Shown piece after piece: positions 23,480-32,585 of a stretch of DNA of 64,000 nt; position 1 is the first letter of the stretch; the number at the start of each line of letters is the position of its first letter. The DNA is taken from the NCBI GenBank assembly GCA_021521415.1, contig JAIQDT010005447.1:62001-126000 (forward strand), given 5' to 3'. The notes under the pieces were generated by a model, which saw nothing but the letters and a program-made list of their open reading frames with translations, did no database searches and had not been told where the DNA came from. The translations under genes and the position numbers were made by a program. The stretch comes from Bidens hawaiensis (taxonomy: Eukaryota; Streptophyta; Magnoliopsida; Asterales; Asteraceae).

Positions 23480-24148
23480 TTGACGAGTGGCGACGTCATC
23501 ATTGCCTTTACAGTTTCTTGTGCCGCCAATTTCAAATTGTCAGGGAAATGTACCGCCGGGTTCCGATGGTGTTTAAATACCAGTCATAATCACAATCATA
23601 ATCACAATCCACAATCACGTTCTTCCGATTTATTTCCGATACTGGCTTCAACATGGATCCTACATAAACCGGGTACTCATGCCCCCATCTACTACGACCC
23701 TACAATTTTCACCATTCTTTTCCACTTTTCTTCCGGCGCCGTCCGGAAGAATCAAAGGGTGAGGTTTGTGGACTATGTCCACCGTCAAACCTTCACGTAC
23801 CAACAACTTAACCGAATGGTTAGGTGGCTTGGGTACACCACTGCTGACTATTTCAGTATTGATATGGTAGTCCCGGGAATCGAGGTGGCGCACATTGAGT
23901 TGAACTCCGTGGAGGACTTCAAGGCTGTGTCCCTTTATGGGGCATTCCGTACTCAGGTGAACCTTTTCCTCCAAAGGCTTAAGGACTCCACCTACACCTC
24001 GGATGACATGTACGAGAGGATCATGCCCTCTCATACTCTAGAAGAGAATCCGGATGTAGATTCAGATACTGAATCTGATGGTAGGACTCCAGAAGCTGAG
24101 AATCCGATGGATGTAGATTCAGATTTGGAATCTGATGCTAGGAATTAG
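23480..24148 (+). CDS. PB1-like domain protein, CACTA passenger or captured gene
   Basis: An open frame of 222 codons with host-like composition among AT-rich flanks. Residues about 72-150 (from DPTIFTILFHF through VHRQTFTYQQLNRMVRWLGY) resemble the PB1-like domain found at the N-terminus of many plant transposon-associated proteins; I judge this by pattern only. The C-terminus is acidic with two near-copies of MDVDSD-like sequence. The start is uncertain: a TTTAAATA box lies at about 23573 and an ATG at 23652 (ATGGATCCTACATAA) is one base out of frame, so the listed start at 23480 falls upstream of the likely promoter, and a one-base loss near 23660 may have broken the original start. AT-rich 3' sequence follows. 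Confidence 0.5.
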   Translation: MTSGDVIIAFTVSCAANFKLSGKCTAGFRWCLNTSHNHNHNHNPQSRSSDLFPILASTWILHKPGTHAPIYYDPTIFTILFHFSSGAVRKNQRVRFVDYVHRQTFTYQQLNRMVRWLGYTTADYFSIDMVVPGIEVAHIELNSVEDFKAVSLYGAFRTQVNLFLQRLKDSTYTSDDMYERIMPSHTLEENPDVDSDTESDGRTPEAENPMDVDSDLESDARN

Positions 24149-24262
24149 TTTTTCTATATTAATGTAATGTAATTACTATATTTTGGTATTAATATGTTAT
24201 GTGAAAGTTATTATTGTAAATGTTATTATTAACTGTAAATGTTATTATAATATTTTGGTTTA

Positions 24263-24278
24263 AGCGTATGTAAAGCGT
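24263..24278 (+). promoter_or_regulatory. AGCGT-N6-AGCGT paired site
   Basis: Spacer ATGTAA; start-to-start distance 11 bp. It lies about 115 bp after the stop of the PB1-like ORF. Confidence 0.5.
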
Positions 24279-24326
24279 ATTGGATGTAGTTTTTTTAATT
24301 AACTTTAAAATAGATGTTAGTGTGAG

Positions 24327-24929
24327 TTAGGGGTGTTCAAAAAGCTCGCGGCTCGCTCGAAACTCGCTCGAAAATAGCTCGAAAAAAGCTCGGCTCGAAA
24401 AAGCTCGATTCTAAATGAGCTCGACTCTACTCGGCTCGATTTCTGAACGAGCCGAGCTCGAGCCAGGGTAAGCTCGGCTCGTGGCTCGGTTTTGGCTCGA
24501 CTCGTTAGCTCGGCTCGTTGGCTCGTTTAGATTAAACCCTAAATTTTAACATCTATATATAATAATATCATACTTATGCACATATTATGTCACTCGATAC
24601 CTAAAACAATAACGAAAATAAACATATAAAGTTCTAATAATTAATTTTTTTTATAATATGCATGTTAAAATTATATTTTTATCTTTTATATATCAAAATT
24701 TGTAAAATAAGAAATTAAATAATTAAAAAATAAAAATAAAAAAATTCAAAAAAATTAAAGGAGACTGGCTCGACGAGCTTGAGCTCGGCTCGAGCTTTAA
24801 ACGAGCCGAGCTCGAGCTCGATTTTTCAGCTCGATAAAGAAAATGAGCCGAGCTCGAGCCAGCTTGATTAAGTTCGAGCTCGAGCTCGAGCACACTCTGG
24901 CTTGGCTCGACTCGGCTCGTTTACAGCCC
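24327..24929. mobile_element. MITE-like element rich in GAGCTCG words
   Basis: Perfect 9-bp direct repeat TAGTGTGAG at 24318-24326 and 24930-24938. Ends GGGGTGTTCAAA and (reverse complement) GGGCTGTAAACGA form short imperfect inverted repeats. The arms (24340-24530 and 24770-24920) are dense in GCTCG/CGAGC and can fold on each other; the centre is AT-rich. The empty site is preserved at about 31570-31585. Duplication size and ends suit a hAT-type MITE. Confidence 0.75.
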
Positions 24930-25089
24930 TAGTGTGAGTGAATAACAAAATAGACCTAAAATTTTATTTTTGATAGTTGAGACAGTAATTTAATGTAGTT
25001 AAGTTGATTTGTAGCCTATCTAGCAAGATATAGTTTATTTAAAGCGTACTACTAGCATGATATATATATCCAAGATATATTAGCTTGTG

Positions 25090-25105
25090 AGCGTTTTCAA
25101 AGCGT
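25090..25105 (+). promoter_or_regulatory. AGCGT-N6-AGCGT paired site
   Basis: Spacer TTTCAA, 11-bp start-to-start. It lies in the degenerate promoter copy and corresponds to the pairs at 31808 and 31870. Confidence 0.5.
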
Positions 25106-25150
25106 GTGGAAACCATTTTGACAGGTAGTATACAGTTATATATACTCAAC

Positions 25151-26066
25151 AATCAACTATGAAACAACAAAGACTTTAATGACTACAATAAAACCGGTGA
25201 CTGAAATTTATTAGGCTTTAATATATGTTATGTGAATTCCAAAATTGACCAAGCAGAAAAAATCTAAGGTTTCCACAGATCCTAAACTTCCCAAAGATCT
25301 TAAATTTTGATAAAATCCCTTCCAAAACTCAATGCCATCACCAAATTTAAATTAGGTTACTAGTGATGGCTTTTAGTTTGGAAAGGGTTTTTCAAAACTG
25401 AATTTTATTTGTTCAAATGCTTATTCAAAGTCTAAGAGCCGCAGATGCTTTGGTCAAAGATCTGAGTATGGAGGGTACAATTTTGGTATGCAGGTTAGTG
25501 AAAAGAAGGGCATAATGGTCTTTTTTATAAAATGAGTTGGTTTTGCAGGAAACCAGCTGTTAAAAAGTATGTTGAAACATAACCAAATAGAGGTTGTGCA
25601 ATAAACAAAACCATCAGAAGTGAAATGATGACCGTCACCGATGGCCGGTTTGGGCGGTTTCGCGGTTTCCAACCGAACCATGAACACCCTAGACAACATG
25701 ATGCATTTTTAGGCTTTCTTTGTATTAATGTAACTTTGATATAGCACGAGTCAGTTATGAGTGTAATGACTTTATTGATCTTACTATGATACACTACAAG
25801 TCAATTGTGACTTTTATCGATGTAACATGATGTATGTTTGAACTTGACACCAATTGACCAAAATAGCCAGAAGATGAAATGAATTCAACAAACCGGCCTG
25901 TATAAGTAGTAATAGTATTAAAAACAACCAATATTTCTTTAGTTTGAATTAACATGTACAAAGTAAAGAATGGTGATATCATGTATCATAACTAAATTTA
26001 AACATATATTTACATCTAACTAGCCGAACGAACACAACTGTTGGGTCGACAACCCCGACATCGGTG
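25151..26066. other. Non-coding stretch downstream of the transposase
   Basis: No credible gene. At about 25620-25695 there is a GC-rich patch (gatggccggtttgggcgg) ending GAACACCCTAG, which looks like one end of a hAT-type small element (inverted TAGGGTGTTC); I could not place the other end. Confidence 0.45.
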
Positions 26067-26901
26067 TCAATCTCCATTACGAATAGTTGTAGGCTTTTTC
26101 CCGAGCCTCCAGTAATCATCCGAGGACTCATTACGAAGCAGTTGATTTGGTTGTACAAGTGGCAATGTATTACCCTCATGAGGAAAAGTTACCGTACTAA
26201 ATTCCTCATGGACCTCGTCATACGAATGCCTATAATTCTTGGGTGGAGTCATGAGGACAACATACTTTTTTCTATCCAGCTGATCTTGAACATAAAACAC
26301 CTGGCGTGCTTGCAAGGCCAATATGAACGGATCATCCTTGTGGCCAAATTTGTTTAGGTCGACCGACGTGTAACCAAGAATATCATGTTTGACATGTTTA
26401 CGGTCAACCCATTGGCACATGAAGACCGGAATTCTTTTAGTATGATAATCTAGGACCCATATCTCTTGCAAAACCCCAAAATAAAAGTTTTGTCCATAGG
26501 TTACCACGTCTTTATTGATGTGCATGTCATTCGCCTCTACACCAACCCCGCTGTTCTGGTAAACTCTACCATCATGAGATTTTGTACGAAATTCAAAACC
26601 ATTGATGTCGTATGAGTCGTATTTGTAAATGTTGCGGTGTGCAATCCACTTTATGGTTTTCGATATAGAACCTGGTGAGCCCGCTAGCTCTCTTTCAACA
26701 TGAATTTCATTACAAGGATTAGCTCTCTCTATAAAAGATTTTTAAAAATTATAGAAGACTTAATAAATTGATCTACCTTGTCGTGTAACCAGTCACCAAA
26801 TTTTAAAGTATGCTCCTTCTCCAGCAATGCTTGTCGTTTACCAGGCATTTGGTTTTTCAAATAGGTCTTGTGTTGTCTGCAAGTAGGAGTATAATATATT
26901 G

Positions 26902-26966
<65 letters not shown>

Positions 26967-29679
26967 GTGCGTTTGCTGAGCGTTTAAGTTTTCTGAGCGT
27001 TTTAGGTTTTTTCCTTTGTTTTTTTGCCTTTGAGTGTCTCGCGTATCTACCGTACGTTAAGGCATTAGCGTACAGTAACTGCACCCTATATATATATATA
27101 TAATTTAGAGTATATATGTTAGTAATACTTACTCGATATACGACGCTATTTCAGGCGTATTCTGCAGCACATAGAAATGTGCTCTCTTGAAGAGATCAGG
27201 AGAAACTTCAACTGATTTAGTGCCTGTGACAGGAATTGTCTCTCCATTATCATCATGCTTATCATGTGGAATACCAACAGTACTCTTGATGATTTTTTGG
27301 TATTCGCTCAGAAACTCGATTGTTTCTTCCGCAATGTTCTCCTCAGCAATGCACCCTTCTGGATAAGTTTTATTTCGCACATGCCCTTTGATAACCTTCA
27401 TACACCTTTCAAAGGGATACATCCAACAAAAGCATGGTGGGCCACATAGTTTTGTCTCTCCGACAAGGTGCACGGTTAAGTGAACCATGACATCAAAAAA
27501 TGATGGAGGAAAGTACTTCTCTAGCAGGCATAGTGTAACTATTTGCTCTTCCTGCATCTTATCAAGCTCTTCTACAATGATTTCTTTGCTACAAATTGAC
27601 TTGAAAAAAAAACAAAGCCTGATTATAGTATTTCTCATTGGTTCTAGCATGATGGACCGTATTGCAAGGGACAGAAACTGTTGCATAAGCATGTGATAAT
27701 CATGTGATTTAAGGCCTTGTAGCTTCCTTTCTTTAAGATTCACCAAACTAGAGAAGTTAGAACAATACCCTAGTGGAGCCTTCAGTTTATACAGTGTTTC
27801 AAGAAACATGTCTTTTTTTGTGCTGATAATGTGAAGCATGCTGCAGGCAGTTCTGTATTGTTGCCTTTTGCTTTCGGTTGCAACTCCTTTTTAATCCCTA
27901 AAAACTCCAAATCCTTTCTAGCTGCCAATCCGTCTTTTGTCCTACCGGGAATGTTCGGTAACGTCCCCACAATACTTTCTGCCACATTCTTTTCAACATG
28001 CATCAAATCAATACAATGTTGGATAGGTAAATACTTCCAATAGCTGAGCCGTTGGTACCATATGTTGAACTTCTTCCAATATGGCTGCGGTGTTGTGTTA
28101 TCCCTTTTTCTCTTACTCCCACTTAAGGATTCAGATCCCTTTCCTCATTCATTGTTAATGTTTTTGACCTCGTCGTATATCTCTTCCCCTGTCATAGGCT
28201 CTTTAGCGGTTCTCATCTCCTCTTTTCCGTTGAACGTCTTTGTTTATTTTCTGAAAGGGTGGTCATGTGATAAATATCTTCTGTGGGCAGCATAACTCTG
28301 CTTCTTTGTGTGATAAAGTCGAACATACTGAGTGTCGCCCCGACACACTACACAACCTTTGAATCCACTGTAAGGGCAACCACATAGTGTACCAAGAGCA
28401 GGGTAATCATTAATCGTCCATAACACAACTGCAGGTAGTGTAAACATTTCTTGTTTATATGCATCATATGTTGGCTCCCCGACCTCAAATAAAGATGCTA
28501 GATCGTCAATTAGAGGCTGTAAAAACACATCAATATTGTTTCCTGGCACTCCGGATATTAATAAGGAAAGCATGATGAACTTTCTTTTCATACAAATCCA
28601 AGGTGGAAGGTTGTAAATGACTGCTAAAACAGGCCAGACACTGTGGTTTTTGTTGCCTCTATGTACGTCGACCCCATCTGTGCAAATCCCTAGACGAAGA
28701 TTCATTGGATCGCTTCCGATGGTATCGGAGTACCTGTCATCTATGGATTTCCATGCTGGTGAATTTGATGGGTGGCGTAAAACATCGGGTTTATTGGTTC
28801 TCGTGGCGTGCCATGTTAAATTCTCTGCTGTGGTCTTTGATTGAAAGAGGCGCTTGAATCGTAGAATAATGGAAAAGTACCACAGTACCTTAGCGGGCGT
28901 GTTTATGTAATTTTTGTTAGTCTTCTCATCCACCTTCCACCTTGACTTGTTACAAACTGGACATGCTTCCAAATCCTTGTAATCCTTATAGTAAATAATG
29001 CAGTCGTTGATACACATATGTACCTTTTCGTACCCTGAGCCCATTGCCTTCATTATCCTTTTTCCCTCATACATATTATTTACCATTTCATTATCTGCAG
29101 GTAGCATCTTTTTCAACAATTTCAGAAGTTCATCAACGAACTTATGAGATACCCCATGCTTGCTCTTCAAGTTGAGTAGTTGTACTAATGCAAACAACTT
29201 GGTAAGGCAGGACATCCTTTATACAGGGGCTTCTCAGCGTCATTAAGTAGTTCTAGAAACTGTTGGTACTTCTTATCGCCTTTGAAATTGTCTATTGTAG
29301 CATTTACCATTTCTACAGTTTCACAGGCATCTGTCGTAATGTTGGTGTCAGCAAGCCCAGTATTATTATCATAATTAGTTGGAATGCAGGTGCAGGCAAA
29401 CCCAGTATTATTAATATAATTAGTTGGAATGTTGGTGTCGGCTTCTCCATGTTTTATCAAAGTAGTATAATTCTTATCAATTCCAAACCTGTACAAGTGA
29501 TGTTTTACATCGTCTACACTAAGAGATACGTGGTTCACACACCAAACACATGGACATGAAATAGAAATTGGTGGTGATGTCTACTTGCAATTACGAACTG
29601 CAAAATCTAGAAATGCCTTAACACAATCTTTATATGTTTTACTGCACCTGTCGCCTACTGACATCCAAGACTTATCCAT
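26067..29679 (-). pseudogene. CACTA transposase (TNP2-like), multi-exon, disrupted
   Basis: Cuts and moves the element in the nucleus. Start at 29679: MDKSWMSVGDRCSKTYKDC is the transposase-associated N-terminus. Next come the Transposase_21 core (28244-29215, with CTDGVDVHRG, CPYSGFKGCVVC and the cysteine pair CPVC), DUF4218 (about 27140-27990, with LMHVEKNVAES and YPFERCMKVIKG) and DUF4216 (26067 to about 26725, with CQWVDRK and FVLQARQVFYVQD-like sequence). Two introns fit the frame: 27132-26877 (GTAAGT...TTGCAG) and 26776-26727 (50 bp, short). Breaks: TAG at 29581-29583, a frameshift near 29200, stops near 28245 and 28145, and a one-base slip in the A run near 27815. Not functional as it stands. 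Confidence 0.85.
26905..26964. repeat. AT dinucleotide microsatellite in the transposase intron
   Basis: About 30 AT units lying inside the first deduced intron of the transposase, on its 3' side. Confidence 0.85.
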
Positions 29680-30017
29680 CTTCCAAGAATTTTTTTATTA
29701 ACTGTGTCATCAACGATATATATATATATATATATACACTAATTAACGTCAATAAATGTAACTGGCATTTTATTATGTATGACACTAAAAGCAAAAATAT
29801 TTGGTACTCACCTGAGATTAATGAAGCTGTTTGGTAGGAATTAATTGATGAGAGTTCAATAAATACACTAGCAGATCATTTATTAGGGTTTGGTGAGATT
29901 GTGAGATTTTATTTGGTCAATACTAATTGATTTGGGAGTCTTCCAGAAGATAAGTCGATTAATTGGAGGGTAAAAATGAAAATTTTAATTATCGACATTT
30001 CGTAGTATAAATATTAG
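29680..30017. other. Upstream region of the transposase
   Basis: AT-rich, with a TA run at about 29719-29736 that could supply a TATA box for the minus-strand transposase. No AGCGT pair and no gene seen. Confidence 0.4.
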
Positions 30018-30179
30018 AAGAGGTTCTATTATGTTCTCAGGGTGTAGCTCAAACGGTTGAGGCGCTTGTGATTATACATAGATTGCAAATATCGCGGGTT
30101 CGAAACTCAGTAGGGAAAATATTGTTATTAATTTTTTATAATAACCTCTTTTATTAATTTTTTTATAATAACCTCTTTT
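30018..30179 (+). mobile_element. Short tRNA-derived element (SINE-like) with inverted ends
   Basis: TGTAGCTCAAACGG (about 30043) is a good pol III A box and GGTTCGAAACTC (30097-30108) a B box, spaced as in a tRNA head. The tail is two copies of a 26-27-bp AT-rich unit ending ATAACCTCTTTT. The left edge AAGAGGTTCTATTAT and the right edge ATAATAACCTCTTTT are also inverted repeats, which is not usual for a SINE. Confidence 0.5.
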
Positions 30180-30324
30180 TAATGAAATAAATACACTGTG
30201 ATTTTGAAAACACTCAAACTAAACTACTCATTAAAAGGCCTTTAAGTCAATTCAGAAACATAAAAATACATCATAATAGCTGGCCTAAAATCATAACAAA
30301 GTTTCTTAGCTTTTAATTACAAAA

Positions 30325-30757
30325 CTAATTAAAATCCCTAAAAACAACAAGAAGCAAATAAAATACAATATCTTCACTTTTTTTTTCTGATTCAATCAGT
30401 GAAGCTACACTCCTTGCAAGTTGATCCTCTAATGAATTATTTGCCCTTATCAAGATAGGAATTATGTCTGTACATCTTGTGCACACATCAGAGCTTGTGG
30501 ACGAAACACAATCTGACAATGTAAAGGAATCACATTTTTTGCCCTAAGTTAAAAAATATAGAGTTTAGGGTCAACAATTATAGATGAATTCCGACTTTAT
30601 TTGCAATATCACTAACCTCAGATGCACAATTGTAGAACCTCCGACCTGGATTTTTGGTGGTCCTTAATGTTCTTAGAATGGCTTCTTGACCACAAAAACA
30701 ATAAACCTGAGATCGATTGTTACTGGAAGTTGTGGTCCGCGATGAGATTTCTTCCAT
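30325..30757 (-). CDS. GRF-type zinc-finger protein, two exons
   Basis: Exon 1 (30757-30617, 47 codons) has CFCGQEAILRT followed by NPGRRFYNC, the GRF zinc-finger pattern, a module that contacts single-stranded nucleic acid in other proteins. A 73-bp GT-AG intron (30616-30544, GTTAGT...CTTAG) joins in phase to exon 2 (30543-30325), which supplies C-SF-LSD-like sequence, a coiled-coil stretch (NNSLEDQLARSVASLIESE) and a hydrophobic end (IVFYLLLVVF) that could be a membrane anchor. Total about 119 residues, uninterrupted. Three AGCGT pairs lie 120-310 bp upstream of the start, beyond a TATATATATA stretch (about 30836-30850). Small GRF proteins with a coiled coil and C-terminal hydrophobic segment are common in plant genomes; the function is unknown. 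Confidence 0.7.
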
Positions 30758-30879
30758 GGATGTTGTGGTTGTTTTAAGTGTTTTATTTTAGTGTTTATGG
30801 GTGTGAAAAAGGAGTTTTTATTGAAAACAAAACTATGTATATATATATATGAAGGTTTAGAAAGGAGTTGTTCAACACA

Positions 30880-31063
30880 AGCGTGTTACTAGCGTATTAG
30901 GATATTTATATAAGTTTTTGTACATTAGCGTGTTACAAGCGTAATAGAGTCGTTTGAACAAATATATAACATATTTTAACCTAATCGATTACAAAGTGTT
31001 TTTTGTTTTATTTTTAGATTTAACAAAGTGTTGTTTACGATTTAATAAGCGTGTCACAAGCGT
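30880..31063 (+). promoter_or_regulatory. Cluster of three AGCGT-N6-AGCGT pairs upstream of the GRF gene
   Basis: Pairs at 30880 (spacer GTTACT), 30927 (GTTACA) and 31048 (GTCACA), each 11 bp start-to-start, all in the same orientation. They lie between the 5' end of the GRF gene and the 3' end of the next minus-strand gene. Confidence 0.6.
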
Positions 31064-31227
31064 TTTTAACAACACAGAGATAGCCATTAGATGATCCATA
31101 AAACATGTTAAGATAGCATTTTAAGATAATCCATATATTTACCATTCATCAAAAGATGCCATACAAAAAGTACCATTAATTACAATGCATCACAAAAAAA
31201 CCAAAAAGAGAGAAGCTAACATCACCA

Positions 31228-31548
31228 TCACTCCGCCCTGTCCACAATCTCCTTCCCCAGCTCCTTTAAACTCATGTTGGTTGACACCGTAGTTACGGTG
31301 TCAACTAGAGTCCCACACACTGATTCGTAGCATGCAGACTGTTGTTTCATATAATCAACAGCCTTTGCCTTAAACTCAGTGTCTGGTTCAAACAACATTA
31401 GTTTACATGAGTCGAGGGTCTTTGATTTTTCAAATGCGAGTCTAGCCCTAATCTCTTCGATTGTCTTCAACAAAGTGTCGTCTTTCTCTTTCTCAAGATA
31501 TATTCTTGCTTTCACCATGTTCTTCACGGTTTTGTCAGAAGAATACAT
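31228..31548 (-). CDS. Small coiled-coil protein, unknown function
   Basis: The open frame extends to 31599, but I prefer the methionine at 31548 (MYSSDKTVKNMVKARI) because a CTATATATAC box at about 31602-31611 would put the longer start too close to transcription initiation. About 106 residues, rich in Lys, Glu and Ala, predicted mostly helical with a coiled-coil segment (YLEKEKDDTLLKTIEEIRAR). No family recognised. It is divergent from the gene at 31995; the roughly 445-bp region between them has two AGCGT-type pairs. Confidence 0.5.
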   Translation of the reverse strand: MYSSDKTVKNMVKARIYLEKEKDDTLLKTIEEIRARLAFEKSKTLDSCKLMLFEPDTEFKAKAVDYMKQQSACYESVCGTLVDTVTTVSTNMSLKELGKEIVDRAE

Positions 31549-31807
31549 TTTTATTATCTTTTTGAAAATGTTAGTGTGATTGAATAACAAATTAGACACG
31601 TGAGTATATATAGAGTATTTATTTAATTTTCAGTAGTTGAGCCAGTAATTTAATGGAGTTAAGTTTGATTTGTAGTGTAACTATCATTACCTTTGTAGGC
31701 TATCATTACCTAAATATTTTTCCAAGATTTTTGACAGCTTAGTATAATTGTTGATCAATTTCCCAAATTAATTCTGACAGGTGATATAAACACATGAGAC
31801 AAGTTTG

Positions 31808-31885
31808 TGCGTTTCCCAAGCGTGGGACACCCTTTTGTTTTTTTATTACAGAGTTACTGTTCGTCCGTGAGCGTTTCTCAAGCGT
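31808..31885 (+). promoter_or_regulatory. Two AGCGT-type pairs in a divergent promoter
   Basis: 31808: TGCGT-TTCCCA-AGCGT; 31870: AGCGT-TTCTCA-AGCGT. Both keep the 11-bp spacing and are followed by GGGACAC, so about 25 bp is repeated as a direct copy 62 bp apart. TATA-like boxes face outward: minus at about 31602-31611, plus at about 31923-31932. Confidence 0.6.
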
Positions 31886-31994
31886 GGGACACACTTTTGT
31901 TTTGTCTTTAAGCCTTTTGGTTATATATATACCTACACCACATTTGTGAAACTCATATACCTACATGATTTTTAATTAATTGTTTTAGTTAATA

Positions 31995-32336
31995 ATGGAT
32001 TGCTTGTCATCATCCACAACCTACAAGGATGTACTCAGGAGGCAAATTGAGGATCAAATCGAGGCAGATAAAGCTTGTCGGGAAACTCTTACTGAAGAAT
32101 TTGTAAAGACTAGCAACAACTTGGATGCCAGGGATGTCATTGCAAAAGTTCTTACTCGAATGCCCGCTAGTACTATCCGAGATCTTGCTGTTTTGTGTAT
32201 GGTTGATGTAGGACAGAGAGAGCTTGACCAGTTAAAACTTTTGGGCAAGAGAATTCGTGAAATGAATTGCTCAATGGAATTGAAGTTGAATTTTTCTTAT
32301 GTCACTCAGAGATTAGTATGTGATGGTGTTTCATGA
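31995..32336 (+). CDS. Small helical protein, unknown function
   Basis: An intact frame of 113 codons. The ATG at 31995 is about 65 bp after a TATATATAT box, a normal plant spacing, and there is no upstream ATG conflict nearer than 31966. The protein is charged, helical at the N-terminus (YKDVLRRQIEDQIEADKACRE), with a leucine-rich middle (RDLAVLCMVDVGQRELDQLKLLGKRI). No domain recognised. After the stop, phrases of the coding end (GTCACTCAGAGATTAGTA and a gtgatggtgt motif) recur at 32370-32420, a small 3' duplication. Confidence 0.5.
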   Translation: MDCLSSSTTYKDVLRRQIEDQIEADKACRETLTEEFVKTSNNLDARDVIAKVLTRMPASTIRDLAVLCMVDVGQRELDQLKLLGKRIREMNCSMELKLNFSYVTQRLVCDGVS

Positions 32337-32585
32337 GTATTTATGATATAGTGATGGTGTGTTTATATGTGTGTCACTCAGAGATTAGTAGTAACAAAAT
32401 TTGTATGTTTGTGATGGTGTATTTATATGTGTGTTTTGGCAATAATAAAATTTTTATGTTTTTGTTAAAACATTGATTCAACATGTAACTATTATCTTAA
32501 GTGGTAACAGAAGACTAGAGATCTCCCATATATACCCATATCATAACAGTATCTTAAAGTACATAGCAGTCAGTTTTGAAATCAT

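Larger units (their letters stand above)
24240..25150. repeat. Degenerate copy of the 31.55-31.9 kb divergent promoter region
   Basis: Phrases shared in order with 31560-31900 include gtgaataac / attgaataac, tagttgagnCAGTAATTTAATG, gttaagttTGATTTGTAG, TTGACAG and an AGCGT-N6-AGCGT pair. The copy is split by the small element at 24327-24929. Same orientation in both places. It points to an old internal duplication in the CACTA element. Confidence 0.6.

Noticed and set aside
23660..24034. 124-codon minus-strand frame
   Set aside because: It is the antisense shadow of the PB1-like ORF, which has the better composition, domain-like pattern and 3' sequence.
26810..27103. Open frames across the AT microsatellite with repeated Ile-Tyr
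   Set aside because: They are products of the dinucleotide repeat inside a transposase intron.
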